NCBI GenBank assembly: GCA_017451525.1
Contig: JAFTOD010000006.1
Span: 90,469 to 154,468, forward strand
DNA length: 64,000 bases
Origin: Paludibacteraceae bacterium
GTDB lineage: Bacteria; Bacteroidota; Bacteroidia; Bacteroidales; Paludibacteraceae
Direction of reading: 5' to 3'
Position 1 is the first letter of the stretch. Every line of letters starts with the position of its first letter. This document shows positions 52,495-60,934 of this stretch, piece after piece. The notes beneath the pieces are model-generated. The model was not told where the DNA came from. It searched no databases and saw only the letters and a list, made by a program, of their open reading frames with translations. Made by a program: the position numbers and the translations under genes.

Positions 52495-52526
52495 ATTGCA
52501 TATATCAAAAAAAAGTAGTATCTTTG
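52495..52526 (+). promoter_or_regulatory. Promoter of the GH3-like gene
   Basis: ATTG (52495-52498), 20 bp, TATCTTTG (52519-52526), in ATTGCATATATCAAAAAAAA context. Confidence 0.75.
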
Positions 52527-52631
52527 CAGCGGATTTTTGTGCATTTTGCCCAAGAATAAAGATATTTTGATAGTCTAATGCGTTGAGGTAGTGATTGTTA
52601 TGGAAAAGACTATCATAAAATATAAGTATTT

Positions 52632-54476
52632 ATGAGAAAGAAAACTTACTTAGACAACCAAGGCAAAGCATTACCTTATCCTTGGTTGATTAATACGGCG
52701 CTTTGCTTGGTGGGAGGAACGCAACGTTTGCGATTGAATTATTGGAATAAGCATCCAAAGCATGCCGCAGAAAGAACATTGCGAGATATTCTTACAATAT
52801 CACGTGATACCGTTTACGGTAAAGAACATCATTTTGATCGTATCTTATCAGCAACAACCGCGGAGGATTTATTCCGTCTGTATCGTCAGTATGTGCCCGT
52901 AAATGATAGTTTTGAGCCATTGCGACCATATGTGGAACGTCATAAGAATGGCGAGGAGAATGTGCTCTTCCCTGGCAAACCAGATATGTATGCCACTACT
53001 TCGGGTACTACTTCTGAGCCTAAATGGGTGCCTATGACCCATAAGTATCTCAAGGATGTATATGGCAAGATGACCCACGTGTGGATATGGAATTTTATTA
53101 CTCATCGTAGCCGTATTTTCGGAGGACACCTATTTACCACCGTAGGAAAGGAATTGGAGGGATACGCTCCAGATGGTACGGTGTTTGGGTCGGTGAGTGG
53201 TGTGCTGGTGCGTGATGTGCCAAAAATCATTAAGAAGCATTATACAGCACCTGCATGTGTGATGTCGATTGATGATTATGCAGCGCGTAACTACACACTG
53301 ATGCGACTGGCTATGCAACATCGTGATGTGACATTGTGGGCGACGGCTAATCCATCTACTATACTTGAGTTGCTGCGTACGCTCAACGAGAACACTGAAG
53401 AAATGATTGATGATATTGAAAAAGGAACACTGAGTTGGAATTTCGATATATCCAATTATATCCGCGAGGAACTTGAGGCATACATGTCGCCTCAACCAGA
53501 GCGTGCTGAGGAACTTCGCCAATTGCTCAAAGAGCATGGAAAGTTAGAGCCGAAGCATTTCTGGCCATGGTTGCAACTACTATCAACGTGGAAATGTGGT
53601 AATACCAAAATTTATATGGATAAGTATATGGATCAGTTCAATTGGGACAAGACCTTATATCAAGAATTAGGGTATATTGCCACGGAATGTCGTTTTGGTT
53701 TTGCATTGGATGAAACCAATGAATCAGTACTTTTTCCACATTTCCACTACTATGAATTTGTAGAGGAGAGCGAATTGGATAAACCGCATAAGCGATTCTT
53801 GCAAATTTACGAATTAGAGAAAGGTAAACGATACTGCACGTATGTAACCACATATTCGGGCTTATTCCGCTACAACATGAACGACTTGGTGGAAGTGGGT
53901 GGTCAGTTCTACAATACACCTACCGTACATATGGTGTCTAAGGTCAATGGTATTGTGTCTATGACGGGAGAAAAACTCTACGAGCCACAATTCATTGATG
54001 CTGTACATAAAACCGAAAAATTGATGAATATCAAGACCAAATTCTTTGTTGGTTTTGCCGATGTCAGAGAGTCTAGATATCACTTCTACTTTGAGTTTGA
54101 AGATGAAAGTATAAATCAAGATATTGTGGATGAGTTCACAAAGGTAGTCGATCGTAAGTTGCAGGAAATCAATAATGAATACGAATCTAAGCGTTCATCA
54201 TTCCGCCTCAAAGAACCGCAAGCGCACATCTTGCTGAGTAATGCATATTCTCGCTTTAAGGCGGCATGTTTACGCGATGGTTTCCGCGATGGACAATTTA
54301 AGTTCAACTTGCTGATGCAAGACGATATGCGTCGTCGTAAATTCGATCAGATTGAGCGTCAAGATATACTCTCTGACAAGATTATGGAGTGGGCAGATAA
54401 CTTGGATACACGCATCAAAGGACGCCAAAAAGAGCGTGCGAAACGCCGCTCTGAACGAAGCGGAAAACGTAAGTAA
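52632..54476 (+). CDS. GH3 auxin-responsive-promoter-family acyl-adenylating protein
   Basis: 614 aa. The ATP-binding P-loop-like motif of the GH3 group is MYATTSGTTSEPKWVPM (about 119-135); a second adenylation motif lies in YIATECRFGFAL and the hinge region in YTYVTTYSGLFRYNMNDLVEV-like sequence (GLFRYNMNDLVEVGG). Plant GH3 enzymes adenylate a carboxylic acid and join it to an amino acid. Bacteroidota carry many homologues whose substrates are unknown. Here it precedes an EamA transporter by 36 bp and is 1 kb upstream of the steroid-reductase cluster; a shared small-molecule acid pathway is possible but speculative. Confidence 0.85.
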   Translation: MRKKTYLDNQGKALPYPWLINTALCLVGGTQRLRLNYWNKHPKHAAERTLRDILTISRDTVYGKEHHFDRILSATTAEDLFRLYRQYVPVNDSFEPLRPYVERHKNGEENVLFPGKPDMYATTSGTTSEPKWVPMTHKYLKDVYGKMTHVWIWNFITHRSRIFGGHLFTTVGKELEGYAPDGTVFGSVSGVLVRDVPKIIKKHYTAPACVMSIDDYAARNYTLMRLAMQHRDVTLWATANPSTILELLRTLNENTEEMIDDIEKGTLSWNFDISNYIREELEAYMSPQPERAEELRQLLKEHGKLEPKHFWPWLQLLSTWKCGNTKIYMDKYMDQFNWDKTLYQELGYIATECRFGFALDETNESVLFPHFHYYEFVEESELDKPHKRFLQIYELEKGKRYCTYVTTYSGLFRYNMNDLVEVGGQFYNTPTVHMVSKVNGIVSMTGEKLYEPQFIDAVHKTEKLMNIKTKFFVGFADVRESRYHFYFEFEDESINQDIVDEFTKVVDRKLQEINNEYESKRSSFRLKEPQAHILLSNAYSRFKAACLRDGFRDGQFKFNLLMQDDMRRRKFDQIERQDILSDKIMEWADNLDTRIKGRQKERAKRRSERSGKRK

Positions 54477-54480
54477 CAAT

Positions 54481-54506
54481 AGTGCAGTGTCTATGGGCAC
54501 TGCACT
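54481..54506 (+). promoter_or_regulatory. Hairpin between the GH3-like and transporter genes
   Basis: AGTGCAGTG / CACTGCACT, a perfect 9-bp stem ending 6 bp before the transporter ATG. No T-run follows, so it may modulate translation or act as a weak terminator. Confidence 0.5.
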
Positions 54507-54512
54507 TATCGT

Positions 54513-55424
54513 ATGAAACGTATTCTCCCTTATATAACTATCATCTTTGCTATGCTCTTTTGGGCAGGGGCAGGTATTGCTGTGAAGGAAGCATTGGTGG
54601 TTTTTACGCCGCTAACACTGATTATTCTGCGATTTACTCTGGCGGTCATATTGATGCTGATATTAGGTGTCATCTTTCGTAACAATGATATCTTGCAATT
54701 GCAAAAAGTGGATAAACAGGATATTCCGCTTTTTATGTTAGGTGGATTATTTCAGCCATTTTTATATTTTATTTTTGAAACATATACCTACCAAAGTTTT
54801 GCTTCGCCCACAATAGCGGAAGCAATGCTGAGTACGCAGCCGATTATGGCACCTATATTTGCGTGGTTGATATTACGCGAAAAAGTGACTAGAAATAATA
54901 TATTTGGCATTATTGTATCTACAATTGGTGTGTTGGTGTTGATACTTGTAGGGGTAGGGGATTTTGCTTTAGGGAATCCATGGGGTATCTTGCTCGCTTT
55001 TCTTACGGTCAGTATGTCGGTGAGTTATTCTATCATATTACGCCGTGTCCCTAGTCGTTATTCGCCATTATCTATCGTGTTTTATGTGCAATTGTTTTCA
55101 CTATGTTTATTCTATCCGCTATGGGGGATACTTGAAGCTAATCAACTAATCCATCATACTACGTCCATATTACACCATACTACATCACTGCTTGCAGTTC
55201 TTTACCTCGCTATCTTTGCCTCCGTCACTGCATTCATCTTGTTTTGCTATACAGTTCGCAAAATAGGTGTTACTCGTGCGAATGTATTTAACAATGTACG
55301 GCCTATTTTTACAGCTATTTTGATGTGGCTACTGTTTGATGAGATATTGCCCATATCAAAATGGATAGGTATAATTCTTATCATAATAGGTCTATATTTT
55401 AGTCAAAATAATGGAAAAAAATAA
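54513..55424 (+). CDS. EamA/DMT-family transporter
   Basis: 303 aa with ten predicted membrane helices in two EamA repeats (first from ILPYITIIFAMLFWAGAGIA, second from WGILLAFLTVSMSVSYSIIL). The signature TIAEAMLSTQPIMAPIFAWLILREKV lies at the end of the first half. Members export or import metabolites such as amino acids. A loop near residues 210-225 (HHTTSILHHTTS) is encoded by a near-duplicated CATACTAC unit (55156-55188), another in-frame short repeat. It is probably cotranscribed with the GH3-like gene. Confidence 0.85.
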   Translation: MKRILPYITIIFAMLFWAGAGIAVKEALVVFTPLTLIILRFTLAVILMLILGVIFRNNDILQLQKVDKQDIPLFMLGGLFQPFLYFIFETYTYQSFASPTIAEAMLSTQPIMAPIFAWLILREKVTRNNIFGIIVSTIGVLVLILVGVGDFALGNPWGILLAFLTVSMSVSYSIILRRVPSRYSPLSIVFYVQLFSLCLFYPLWGILEANQLIHHTTSILHHTTSLLAVLYLAIFASVTAFILFCYTVRKIGVTRANVFNNVRPIFTAILMWLLFDEILPISKWIGIILIIIGLYFSQNNGKK

Positions 55425-55440
55425 CTTCTTTTAAGATTTT

Positions 55441-55472
55441 CTTGGTAGAATCAAAAAATATTAGTACCTTTG
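55441..55472 (+). promoter_or_regulatory. Promoter of the steroid-reductase cluster
   Basis: CTTG (55441-55444), 20 bp, TACCTTTG (55465-55472), 51 bp before the ATG. Confidence 0.75.
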
Positions 55473-55483
55473 CGCTTTAATTT

Positions 55484-55495
55484 GTGCACGTGCAC
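55484..55495. promoter_or_regulatory. Perfect 12-bp palindrome just downstream of the promoter
   Basis: GTGCACGTGCAC, beginning 12 bp after the -7 element, where a repressor would block early elongation. It is a candidate operator for the three-gene cluster. Confidence 0.45.
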
Positions 55496-55523
55496 GCGAA
55501 ACGTTAAAATAATAAAATAGCCT

Positions 55524-56306
55524 ATGGAAATATCTACTGCTTTGGAATCATTTCATAATTTTCTTTTTATCCTATTTATTGTAGGATTGGTGGTCTTTGT
55601 GGCATTGTACTTTGTCGATGCTGGCTACGGAAAGATGCGTACCGAAAAATGGGGACCTGCCATCAATAATAAGGTAGGGTGGTGTTTGATGGAAATGCCC
55701 GTGTTTGTGGTAATGCTGTACCTTTGGGCGATATCTGATGTGAAGTTTCAATTGCCTTATTTGATATTCTTCCTTATTTTCCAATTCCACTATTTTCAAC
55801 GTTCATTTATCTTCCCATTCCTGCTTAAGGGAAATAGTAAGATGCCTATCATCATCATGGCGTTTTCTGTGGTATGGAATTTGGTAAATGGCTATATTCA
55901 AGGATATTGGCTCTTCCATTTGGCACCTCAGTTTGCGCCATATGCTACTTCGTGGATGACCGATTGGCGTTTTATCCTTGGAGTAGCGATTTTTGTATGT
56001 GGTTGGGCTATCAATATGCACTCTGACCATGTGATTCGTCACCTCCGCAAACCTGGTGACACCAATCACTATTTACCTAAGAAAGGTATGTACAAGTATG
56101 TGACTAGTGCCAATTATCTCGGGGAGATTACCGAGTGGCTCGGCTTTGCTATTCTCACGTGGTCATGGGCTGGTTTGAGCTTCTTTTGGTTCTCATGCTG
56201 CAACCTCGTTCCTCGTGCGAACTCTATCTACCATCGCTACAAAGCAGAATTCGCAGACGAGTTCGACGAAAAGAAACTGAAACGTATTATTCCGTTTATA
56301 TACTAA
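55524..56306 (+). CDS. 3-oxo-5-alpha-steroid 4-dehydrogenase (steroid 5-alpha-reductase) family protein
   Basis: 260 aa integral membrane protein with about six helices. The C-terminal signature of the family is clear: HVIRHLRKPGDTNHYLPKKG, then SANYLGEITEWLGFA (NADPH-site region, about 195-210), and NLVPRANSIYHRYKAEF ending LKRIIPFIY. The enzyme reduces the delta-4 double bond of 3-oxo-steroids to the 5-alpha (allo) form. It heads a tightly packed cluster with an old-yellow-enzyme oxidoreductase (3 bp) and a short-chain dehydrogenase (20 bp). The same three classes make up Bacteroidota clusters reported to turn 3-oxo-delta-4 bile acids into isoallo products. Confidence 0.88.
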   Translation: MEISTALESFHNFLFILFIVGLVVFVALYFVDAGYGKMRTEKWGPAINNKVGWCLMEMPVFVVMLYLWAISDVKFQLPYLIFFLIFQFHYFQRSFIFPFLLKGNSKMPIIIMAFSVVWNLVNGYIQGYWLFHLAPQFAPYATSWMTDWRFILGVAIFVCGWAINMHSDHVIRHLRKPGDTNHYLPKKGMYKYVTSANYLGEITEWLGFAILTWSWAGLSFFWFSCCNLVPRANSIYHRYKAEFADEFDEKKLKRIIPFIY

Positions 56307-56309
56307 ACA

Positions 56310-57557
56310 ATGAGCAATAATCTACTTTTCACCGAGCATAAACTCGGTCCTATTACTTTGCGCAACCGCGCCATCCGTAGTGCCGCGTTCGAGAACATGG
56401 CATACGGCAACAAACCTAGTCAAGATCTCTATAATTATCATACTGCCGTAGCACGCGGTGGTGCAGCGATGACCACGGTGGCATACTGCTCTGTCACTCG
56501 TTCTGGTGTCTCTTTTGACGGTCAACTCTATATCCACGATGAGATCAAAGAAGACCTCAAAAAACTCACCGACGGCATTCATGCAGAGGGTGCGAAAGCG
56601 AGTATTCAGCTTGGGCACTGCGGTAATATGACCCACTTCTATACTTGCAACTGCCTTCCTGTTGGCGCAAGTACAGGATTTAATCTCTATTCACCTACCT
56701 TACATCGTGCATTGAAAAAGCACGAGATTCAGGAGATTGTCAAGGCGTTTGGTCATGCGGTGGATTTCTGCCGTGAGTGCGGTTTCGACTGCGTAGAGAT
56801 TCATGCAGGTCATGGTTATTTGATTTCGCAATTCCTTTCGCCATATACCAACCATCGTCGCGATGAGTACGGAGGTTCGCTTGAAAACCGCATGCGTTTT
56901 ATGAACGAAGTGATGGCAGAGGTGATGGAGCATGCAGGCGATGATATGGCTGTGGTAGTCAAGACCAATATGTACGATGGCTTCAAGTCGGGTTTGAAAG
57001 TCGAGGAGTGTATCAAGATTGCACAAGAGATTGAGAAACATGGTGTGCATGCGCTCGTACTCACCGCAGGCTTCGTGAGCAAAGCACCTTTCACCGTCAT
57101 GGGTGGTGCTATGCCGATCAAAACTTTGGCTCACTACATGAACCCATGGTCCTTCTGGTGGTTGCGCCTCGCATTGCGTTTCGTGGGTCATTTGATGATT
57201 CCTACTGTGCCTTTCAAAGAGCTCTTCTTCCTCGATACGGCTAAGCAATTCCGCAAAGCACTCAAGATGCCACTTATTTATGTCGGTGGTATCATGGGAC
57301 GTGAGAACGCAGAGACAGCTCTGGCTGAGGGCTTTGATTTTGTGCAGATTGGTCACGCTCTCGTGCGCGATACAGACTTTGTGAATAAGATGCGTGAGGA
57401 GCAATATCACTCTGAGTGCAAACGCTCTAACTATTGCGTAGCGCGTATGTACACCCTCGATATGAAGTGTCACGAGTGTGATAAGGATATCCCTAAATAC
57501 CTCAAGAAAGAAGCCCTCAAGTACGAACAAATGTGGTATCCCTCCTCTAAACACTAA
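56310..57557 (+). CDS. NADH:flavin oxidoreductase (old yellow enzyme / BaiCD-like, possible 5-beta-reductase)
   Basis: 415 aa. The FMN barrel is complete: HKLGPITLRNRAIRSA (about 10-25), QLGHCGNMTHF, HAGHGYLISQFLSP (catalytic-site His pair, about 170-183), NHRRDEYGGSLENRMRF and YVGGIMGRENAE. A C-terminal cluster C-x5-C-x10-C-x2-C (CKRSNYC ... CHEC, about 370-393) may hold an iron-sulfur cluster. It lacks the second NAD(P)-binding domain of full BaiCD/FadH proteins. By family and position it could reduce a delta-4-3-oxo steroid to the 5-beta form; other enoates are possible. Confidence 0.85.
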   Translation: MSNNLLFTEHKLGPITLRNRAIRSAAFENMAYGNKPSQDLYNYHTAVARGGAAMTTVAYCSVTRSGVSFDGQLYIHDEIKEDLKKLTDGIHAEGAKASIQLGHCGNMTHFYTCNCLPVGASTGFNLYSPTLHRALKKHEIQEIVKAFGHAVDFCRECGFDCVEIHAGHGYLISQFLSPYTNHRRDEYGGSLENRMRFMNEVMAEVMEHAGDDMAVVVKTNMYDGFKSGLKVEECIKIAQEIEKHGVHALVLTAGFVSKAPFTVMGGAMPIKTLAHYMNPWSFWWLRLALRFVGHLMIPTVPFKELFFLDTAKQFRKALKMPLIYVGGIMGRENAETALAEGFDFVQIGHALVRDTDFVNKMREEQYHSECKRSNYCVARMYTLDMKCHECDKDIPKYLKKEALKYEQMWYPSSKH

Positions 57558-57577
57558 ACTCTAAACACTAAACTAGA

Positions 57578-58405
57578 ATGCTTGCACTCGTTACTGGCGC
57601 ATCATCGGGTATTGGACTCCAATATGCCACCCAACTCGCGCGCGACTATCGTACTGACCTTCTGCTAGTTAGCAATCAGCAGGAAGAACTCAATCAAGTA
57701 GCCACCGACTTGGCTGCTCAATATGCTGTAAAGACTATTCCGCTATACGCAGACCTGAGCAAACAGGATGCTGCTGAGCAATTGCATCAATACTGCAAGG
57801 ACAACAACCTCGTGGTGGATATCCTTATCAATAACGCGGGTGTGTTCTTCTTCAATCCTTACTGCGAGACTAGTATGAAGCGCATTGACTTGATGCTCAA
57901 CCTGCATATGATCACGGTGGCTAAACTCACTCGTCTTTTTGGCGAGGATATGATCAACCGCCAACTCACTGCAGAAGAACAAACTCAAAAGATTTGCCGT
58001 AAACCACGCCGAAAGGGCTATATCTTGAATATGTCGTCTATGTCCGCATGGATGGCTATGCCGGGTATCCAGACCTATAATGCGACAAAGGCGTTTATCT
58101 ATAATTTCTCCAAGTCGCTTTGGTATGAATTCCGTCCTAAGGGAGTGAATATCACCGTGATGGCTCCAGGGGCTGTGGATACAGCTTTGTTTGGTTTGGC
58201 ACCTAACCTGCGCCGTTTGGCAGTGAATCTGACGGTATCTATTCCGCCTGAGAGATTGGTAAAGCGCGCCCTGAAGAAACTGTTCCGCGGCAAGAAAGCC
58301 GACACTCCGGGTTTCCTCAATTGGCTGGCAACGCCATTGCTCAAGCACACTCCCGACTGGTTGGTGTTCTTAGCAATTAAGTTCGTAGGAAAGTTCCAAA
58401 AATAA
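57578..58405 (+). CDS. Short-chain dehydrogenase/reductase, possible hydroxysteroid dehydrogenase
   Basis: 275 aa. Cofactor motif TGASSGIG (6-13), NNAG (about 87-90), catalytic Ser in NMSSMSAWM (about 150-156) and YNATK (about 166-170). The overall form is close to DltE / 17-beta-HSD12-like SDRs, with a basic, hydrophobic C-terminal tail (PLLKHTPDWLVFLAIKFVG) that may touch the membrane. As third gene with a 5-alpha-reductase and an old yellow enzyme it would fit the 3-beta-hydroxysteroid dehydrogenase role. The 20 bp before it repeat CTCTAAACACTAAA twice (57544-57571). Confidence 0.82.
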   Translation: MLALVTGASSGIGLQYATQLARDYRTDLLLVSNQQEELNQVATDLAAQYAVKTIPLYADLSKQDAAEQLHQYCKDNNLVVDILINNAGVFFFNPYCETSMKRIDLMLNLHMITVAKLTRLFGEDMINRQLTAEEQTQKICRKPRRKGYILNMSSMSAWMAMPGIQTYNATKAFIYNFSKSLWYEFRPKGVNITVMAPGAVDTALFGLAPNLRRLAVNLTVSIPPERLVKRALKKLFRGKKADTPGFLNWLATPLLKHTPDWLVFLAIKFVGKFQK

Positions 58406-58415
58406 GATAAGAAAT

Positions 58416-58445
58416 AAAATAAGGTATGCGCGCATACCTTATTTT
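58416..58445. terminator. Bidirectional terminator between the SDR gene and rarA
   Basis: AAAATAAGGTATGCG directly followed by its complement CGCATACCTTATTTT, a 30-bp perfect palindrome. It includes the rarA stop codon. Confidence 0.85.
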
Positions 58446-59746
58446 TTATCTTCCCAGAGGAACTTCATCCAGTCTGCCATCTTCTGCTCTTGTGGACTGC
58501 CTTGTGCATGCCATAGTTTTGTGCCTTGCAACAAATCGGGCATAAACTGTTGCTTAACAAAATGGTTCGGAAAATCGTGTGCATACTGATATCCATCTCC
58601 GTAACCCAATTCATCCATCAACTTGGTCGGAGCATTGCGCAGATGCAATGGTACGGGCAGATTGCCTGTTTTCTCGACCAATTCTAATGCCTGATTGATA
58701 GCCAAATAAGCTGAATTAGACTTTTGTGAGGTGGCGAGATATACGGTTGCCATAGATAGCGGAATACGCCCTTCTGGCCAACCAATCTTTTGCAATGTGT
58801 CAAAACAAGCGTTTGCCACTAACATCGCATTTGGATTGGCCAAACCAATATCTTCGCTTGCTGAGATGACTAATCGGCGAGCGATAAACTTGGGGTCTTC
58901 GCCTGCTGCTACCATTCTGGCGAGCCAATAGAGTGCTGCATCGGGGTCGCTACCGCGGATAGACTTGATGAAAGCGGAGATAATATCATAATGTAGTTCG
59001 CCGTCTTTATCGTATGCCACAGGATTCTGCTGTAACTGTTTGGTGACAGTTTCGTTGTCAATAACTTTTACGCCTGAATTGGTGACGAGTTCCACGATGT
59101 TGAGCAATTTACGGGCATCGCCCCCTGAGTAGCGTAGAATACTCTCTGTTTCGCGCAATTCAATATCAAGGCTACGGATATATTCGTCTTCAGTAATGGC
59201 ACGCTTTAGAAGTTCCTGTAAATCATCTTTCTCCAGCGATTTGAGAACGTATACTTGGCAACGGCTGAGAAGAGGTGTAATGACTTCAAATGAGGGATTC
59301 TCTGTGGTGGCACCAATCAGCGTGATGGTTCCATCTTCCACTGCACCTAACAGACTATCTTGCTGCGACTTAGAGAAACGATGAATCTCATCGATGAATA
59401 ATATTGCTCGTCCGACTCCTGACTCTCGATTCCCGAATCCCGACTCCCGACTCCCAAACAGCCCGCTATTCATTGCAGCGTGGCGCTTGGCTTTATCAAT
59501 AACCTCGCGCACTTCTTTCACGCCACTGGTGACCGCGGATAGGGTATAGAACGGACATTCTAATTGATGGGCGATGATACGTGCTAATGTTGTTTTGCCT
59601 ACACCTGGAGGTCCCCACAATATGAATGATGATAGATTGCCATTTTCTATCATTTGACGAAGAATTGCTCCTTCGCCTACAAGGTGCTTCTGCCCAATGT
59701 ACTCATTAAGTGTCTTTGGACGTAATCGTTCTGCAAGTGGTAGCAT
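58439..59746 (-). CDS. rarA: Replication-associated recombination protein A (RarA/MgsA) with a repeat-encoded insertion
   Basis: About 435 aa from the ATG at 59746; the frame to 59770 reaches into the promoter and is rejected. AAA+ motifs: Walker A GPPGVGKTTL (about 45-54), Walker B LFIDEIHRFSKSQQDSLL (about 110-127), sensor GATTENPSF. It acts at stalled forks and in recombination control. Between the two Walker motifs sits LFGSRESGFGNRESGVG (about 92-108), encoded by a 7-bp repeat (59413-59460), in a place where homologues have a short loop. The frame is kept, so the protein is probably functional. Confidence 0.92.
   Translation of the reverse strand: MLPLAERLRPKTLNEYIGQKHLVGEGAILRQMIENGNLSSFILWGPPGVGKTTLARIIAHQLECPFYTLSAVTSGVKEVREVIDKAKRHAAMNSGLFGSRESGFGNRESGVGRAILFIDEIHRFSKSQQDSLLGAVEDGTITLIGATTENPSFEVITPLLSRCQVYVLKSLEKDDLQELLKRAITEDEYIRSLDIELRETESILRYSGGDARKLLNIVELVTNSGVKVIDNETVTKQLQQNPVAYDKDGELHYDIISAFIKSIRGSDPDAALYWLARMVAAGEDPKFIARRLVISASEDIGLANPNAMLVANACFDTLQKIGWPEGRIPLSMATVYLATSQKSNSAYLAINQALELVEKTGNLPVPLHLRNAPTKLMDELGYGDGYQYAHDFPNHFVKQQFMPDLLQGTKLWHAQGSPQEQKMADWMKFLWEDKK
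59413..59460 (-). repeat. In-frame 7-bp tandem repeat inside rarA
   Basis: Minus strand: GGGAGTC, GGGAGTC, GGGATTC, GGGAATC, GAGAGTC, AGGAGTC. Six degenerate copies lie between the Walker A and B segments. Confidence 0.8.
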
Positions 59747-59767
59747 AACTCTAACAATTTTGATTTG

Positions 59768-59799
59768 CAAAAGTAGTAAAAAAAATGTATATGTGCAAA
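59768..59799 (-). promoter_or_regulatory. Promoter of rarA
   Basis: Minus strand: TTTG (59796-59799), 20 bp, TACTTTTG (59768-59775). It decides the rarA start at 59746. Confidence 0.65.
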
Positions 59800-59845
59800 T
59801 ATTTTCATATTTTAATTCATTATTTCCTTCTCCTATCTTTTATCA

Positions 59846-59877
59846 CTTGCATATTTCAAAAAAAAATACTACCTTTG
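59846..59877 (+). promoter_or_regulatory. Promoter of trpS
   Basis: CTTG (59846-59849), 20 bp, TACCTTTG (59870-59877), with TTGCATATTTCAAAAAAAAA between. It rules out the longer frame starting at 59697. Confidence 0.8.
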
Positions 59878-59906
59878 CACCCAAATATACATTAACCAAA
59901 GAGAAT

Positions 59907-60893
59907 ATGGAAAAAGTAATCAGTGGCATTCGCCCTACGGGTAATTTGCACCTTGGAAATTATTTTGGTGCAGTGAAGAGTTTTGTGAAGATGCAAGAGG
60001 AATATAATTGTATGTTCTTTATTGCCGATTGGCACTCACTTACTACACACCCAACCCCCGAAAACTTACGTACATCTGTTCGCACTATCCTCGCAGAATA
60101 TTTGGCATGTGGCATTGACCCTCAAAAGGCACCTATCTATGTGCAGAGCGATGTGAAGCAAGTGCTTGAGTTATACCTCTACCTCAATATGAATGCCTAT
60201 CTCGGCGAATTGGAACGTGTCACATCCTTCAAGGAAAAAGCGCGCAAGCAACCTGATAATGTGAATGCAGGTTTGCTGACCTATCCATCTCTGATGGCTG
60301 CGGATATCCTCGTGCATAAGGCAGATAAAGTGCCTGTGGGCAAAGACCAAGAGCAGAATATGGAGATGGCGCGACTATTTGCACGTCGCTTTAATCGTAT
60401 CTATAATACCGAGTATTTCAAGGAACCAGAGTCGTTCCACTTCAATGCTAAAGCCGTGAAAGTGCCTGGCTTGGACGGTAGTGGCAAGATGGGTAAGAGC
60501 GAAGGCAATGCTATCTATCTCTGCGACGATGAAGCAACCATCAAAAAGAAAGTGATGCGTGCAGTGACTGATGCAGGACCAACAATGCTCAACCAAGTGA
60601 AGCCAGAGCCCATTGAAAACCTCTTTACATTGATGCAATTGGTTTCTACTCCCGATACCTACGATTATTTCAATGACCAATACAACAATATGGCCATTCG
60701 CTACGGCGATATGAAGAAGCAGTTGGCTGCAGATATCAATGCCTTCTGCGCACCTATCCGTGAGCGTATTATTGATTTCCAAAGCAACGAAGAATACCTT
60801 GCTAAAGTTGCACGCGAAGGTGCTGAAGCAGCATCTGCCAGCGCAGAGAAAACTATCCGCGAAGTACGCGAGATTATTGGCTTCCGTAACTAA
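59907..60893 (+). CDS. trpS: Tryptophanyl-tRNA synthetase
   Basis: 328 aa, the normal length, from the ATG at 59907 that follows the promoter. The class I HIGH-like motif is GIRPTGNLHLGNYFGA (about 6-21) and the KMSKS-like motif is GSGKMGKSEGN (about 193-203). YVQSDVKQV and DIL(V)HKADKVPVGKDQ are typical substrate-site segments. It charges tRNA-Trp. It is divergent from rarA. Confidence 0.95.
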   Translation: MEKVISGIRPTGNLHLGNYFGAVKSFVKMQEEYNCMFFIADWHSLTTHPTPENLRTSVRTILAEYLACGIDPQKAPIYVQSDVKQVLELYLYLNMNAYLGELERVTSFKEKARKQPDNVNAGLLTYPSLMAADILVHKADKVPVGKDQEQNMEMARLFARRFNRIYNTEYFKEPESFHFNAKAVKVPGLDGSGKMGKSEGNAIYLCDDEATIKKKVMRAVTDAGPTMLNQVKPEPIENLFTLMQLVSTPDTYDYFNDQYNNMAIRYGDMKKQLAADINAFCAPIRERIIDFQSNEEYLAKVAREGAEAASASAEKTIREVREIIGFRN

Positions 60894-60904
60894 AGGCTAA
60901 ATAT

Positions 60905-60920
60905 TGGCACGGTTTTTGCA
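60905..60920 (+). promoter_or_regulatory. Sigma-54-type promoter upstream of the lipoprotein-porin pair
   Basis: TGGCAC (60905-60910), 5 bp (GGTTT), TTGCA (60916-60920): a full match to the consensus TGGCAC-N5-TTGCW. Confidence 0.65.
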
Positions 60921-60934
60921 TTATCTTGATAAAG

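Noticed and set aside
59697-59906. N-terminal extension of tryptophanyl-tRNA synthetase
   Set aside because: The trpS promoter lies inside this stretch, and the family N terminus begins at 59907.
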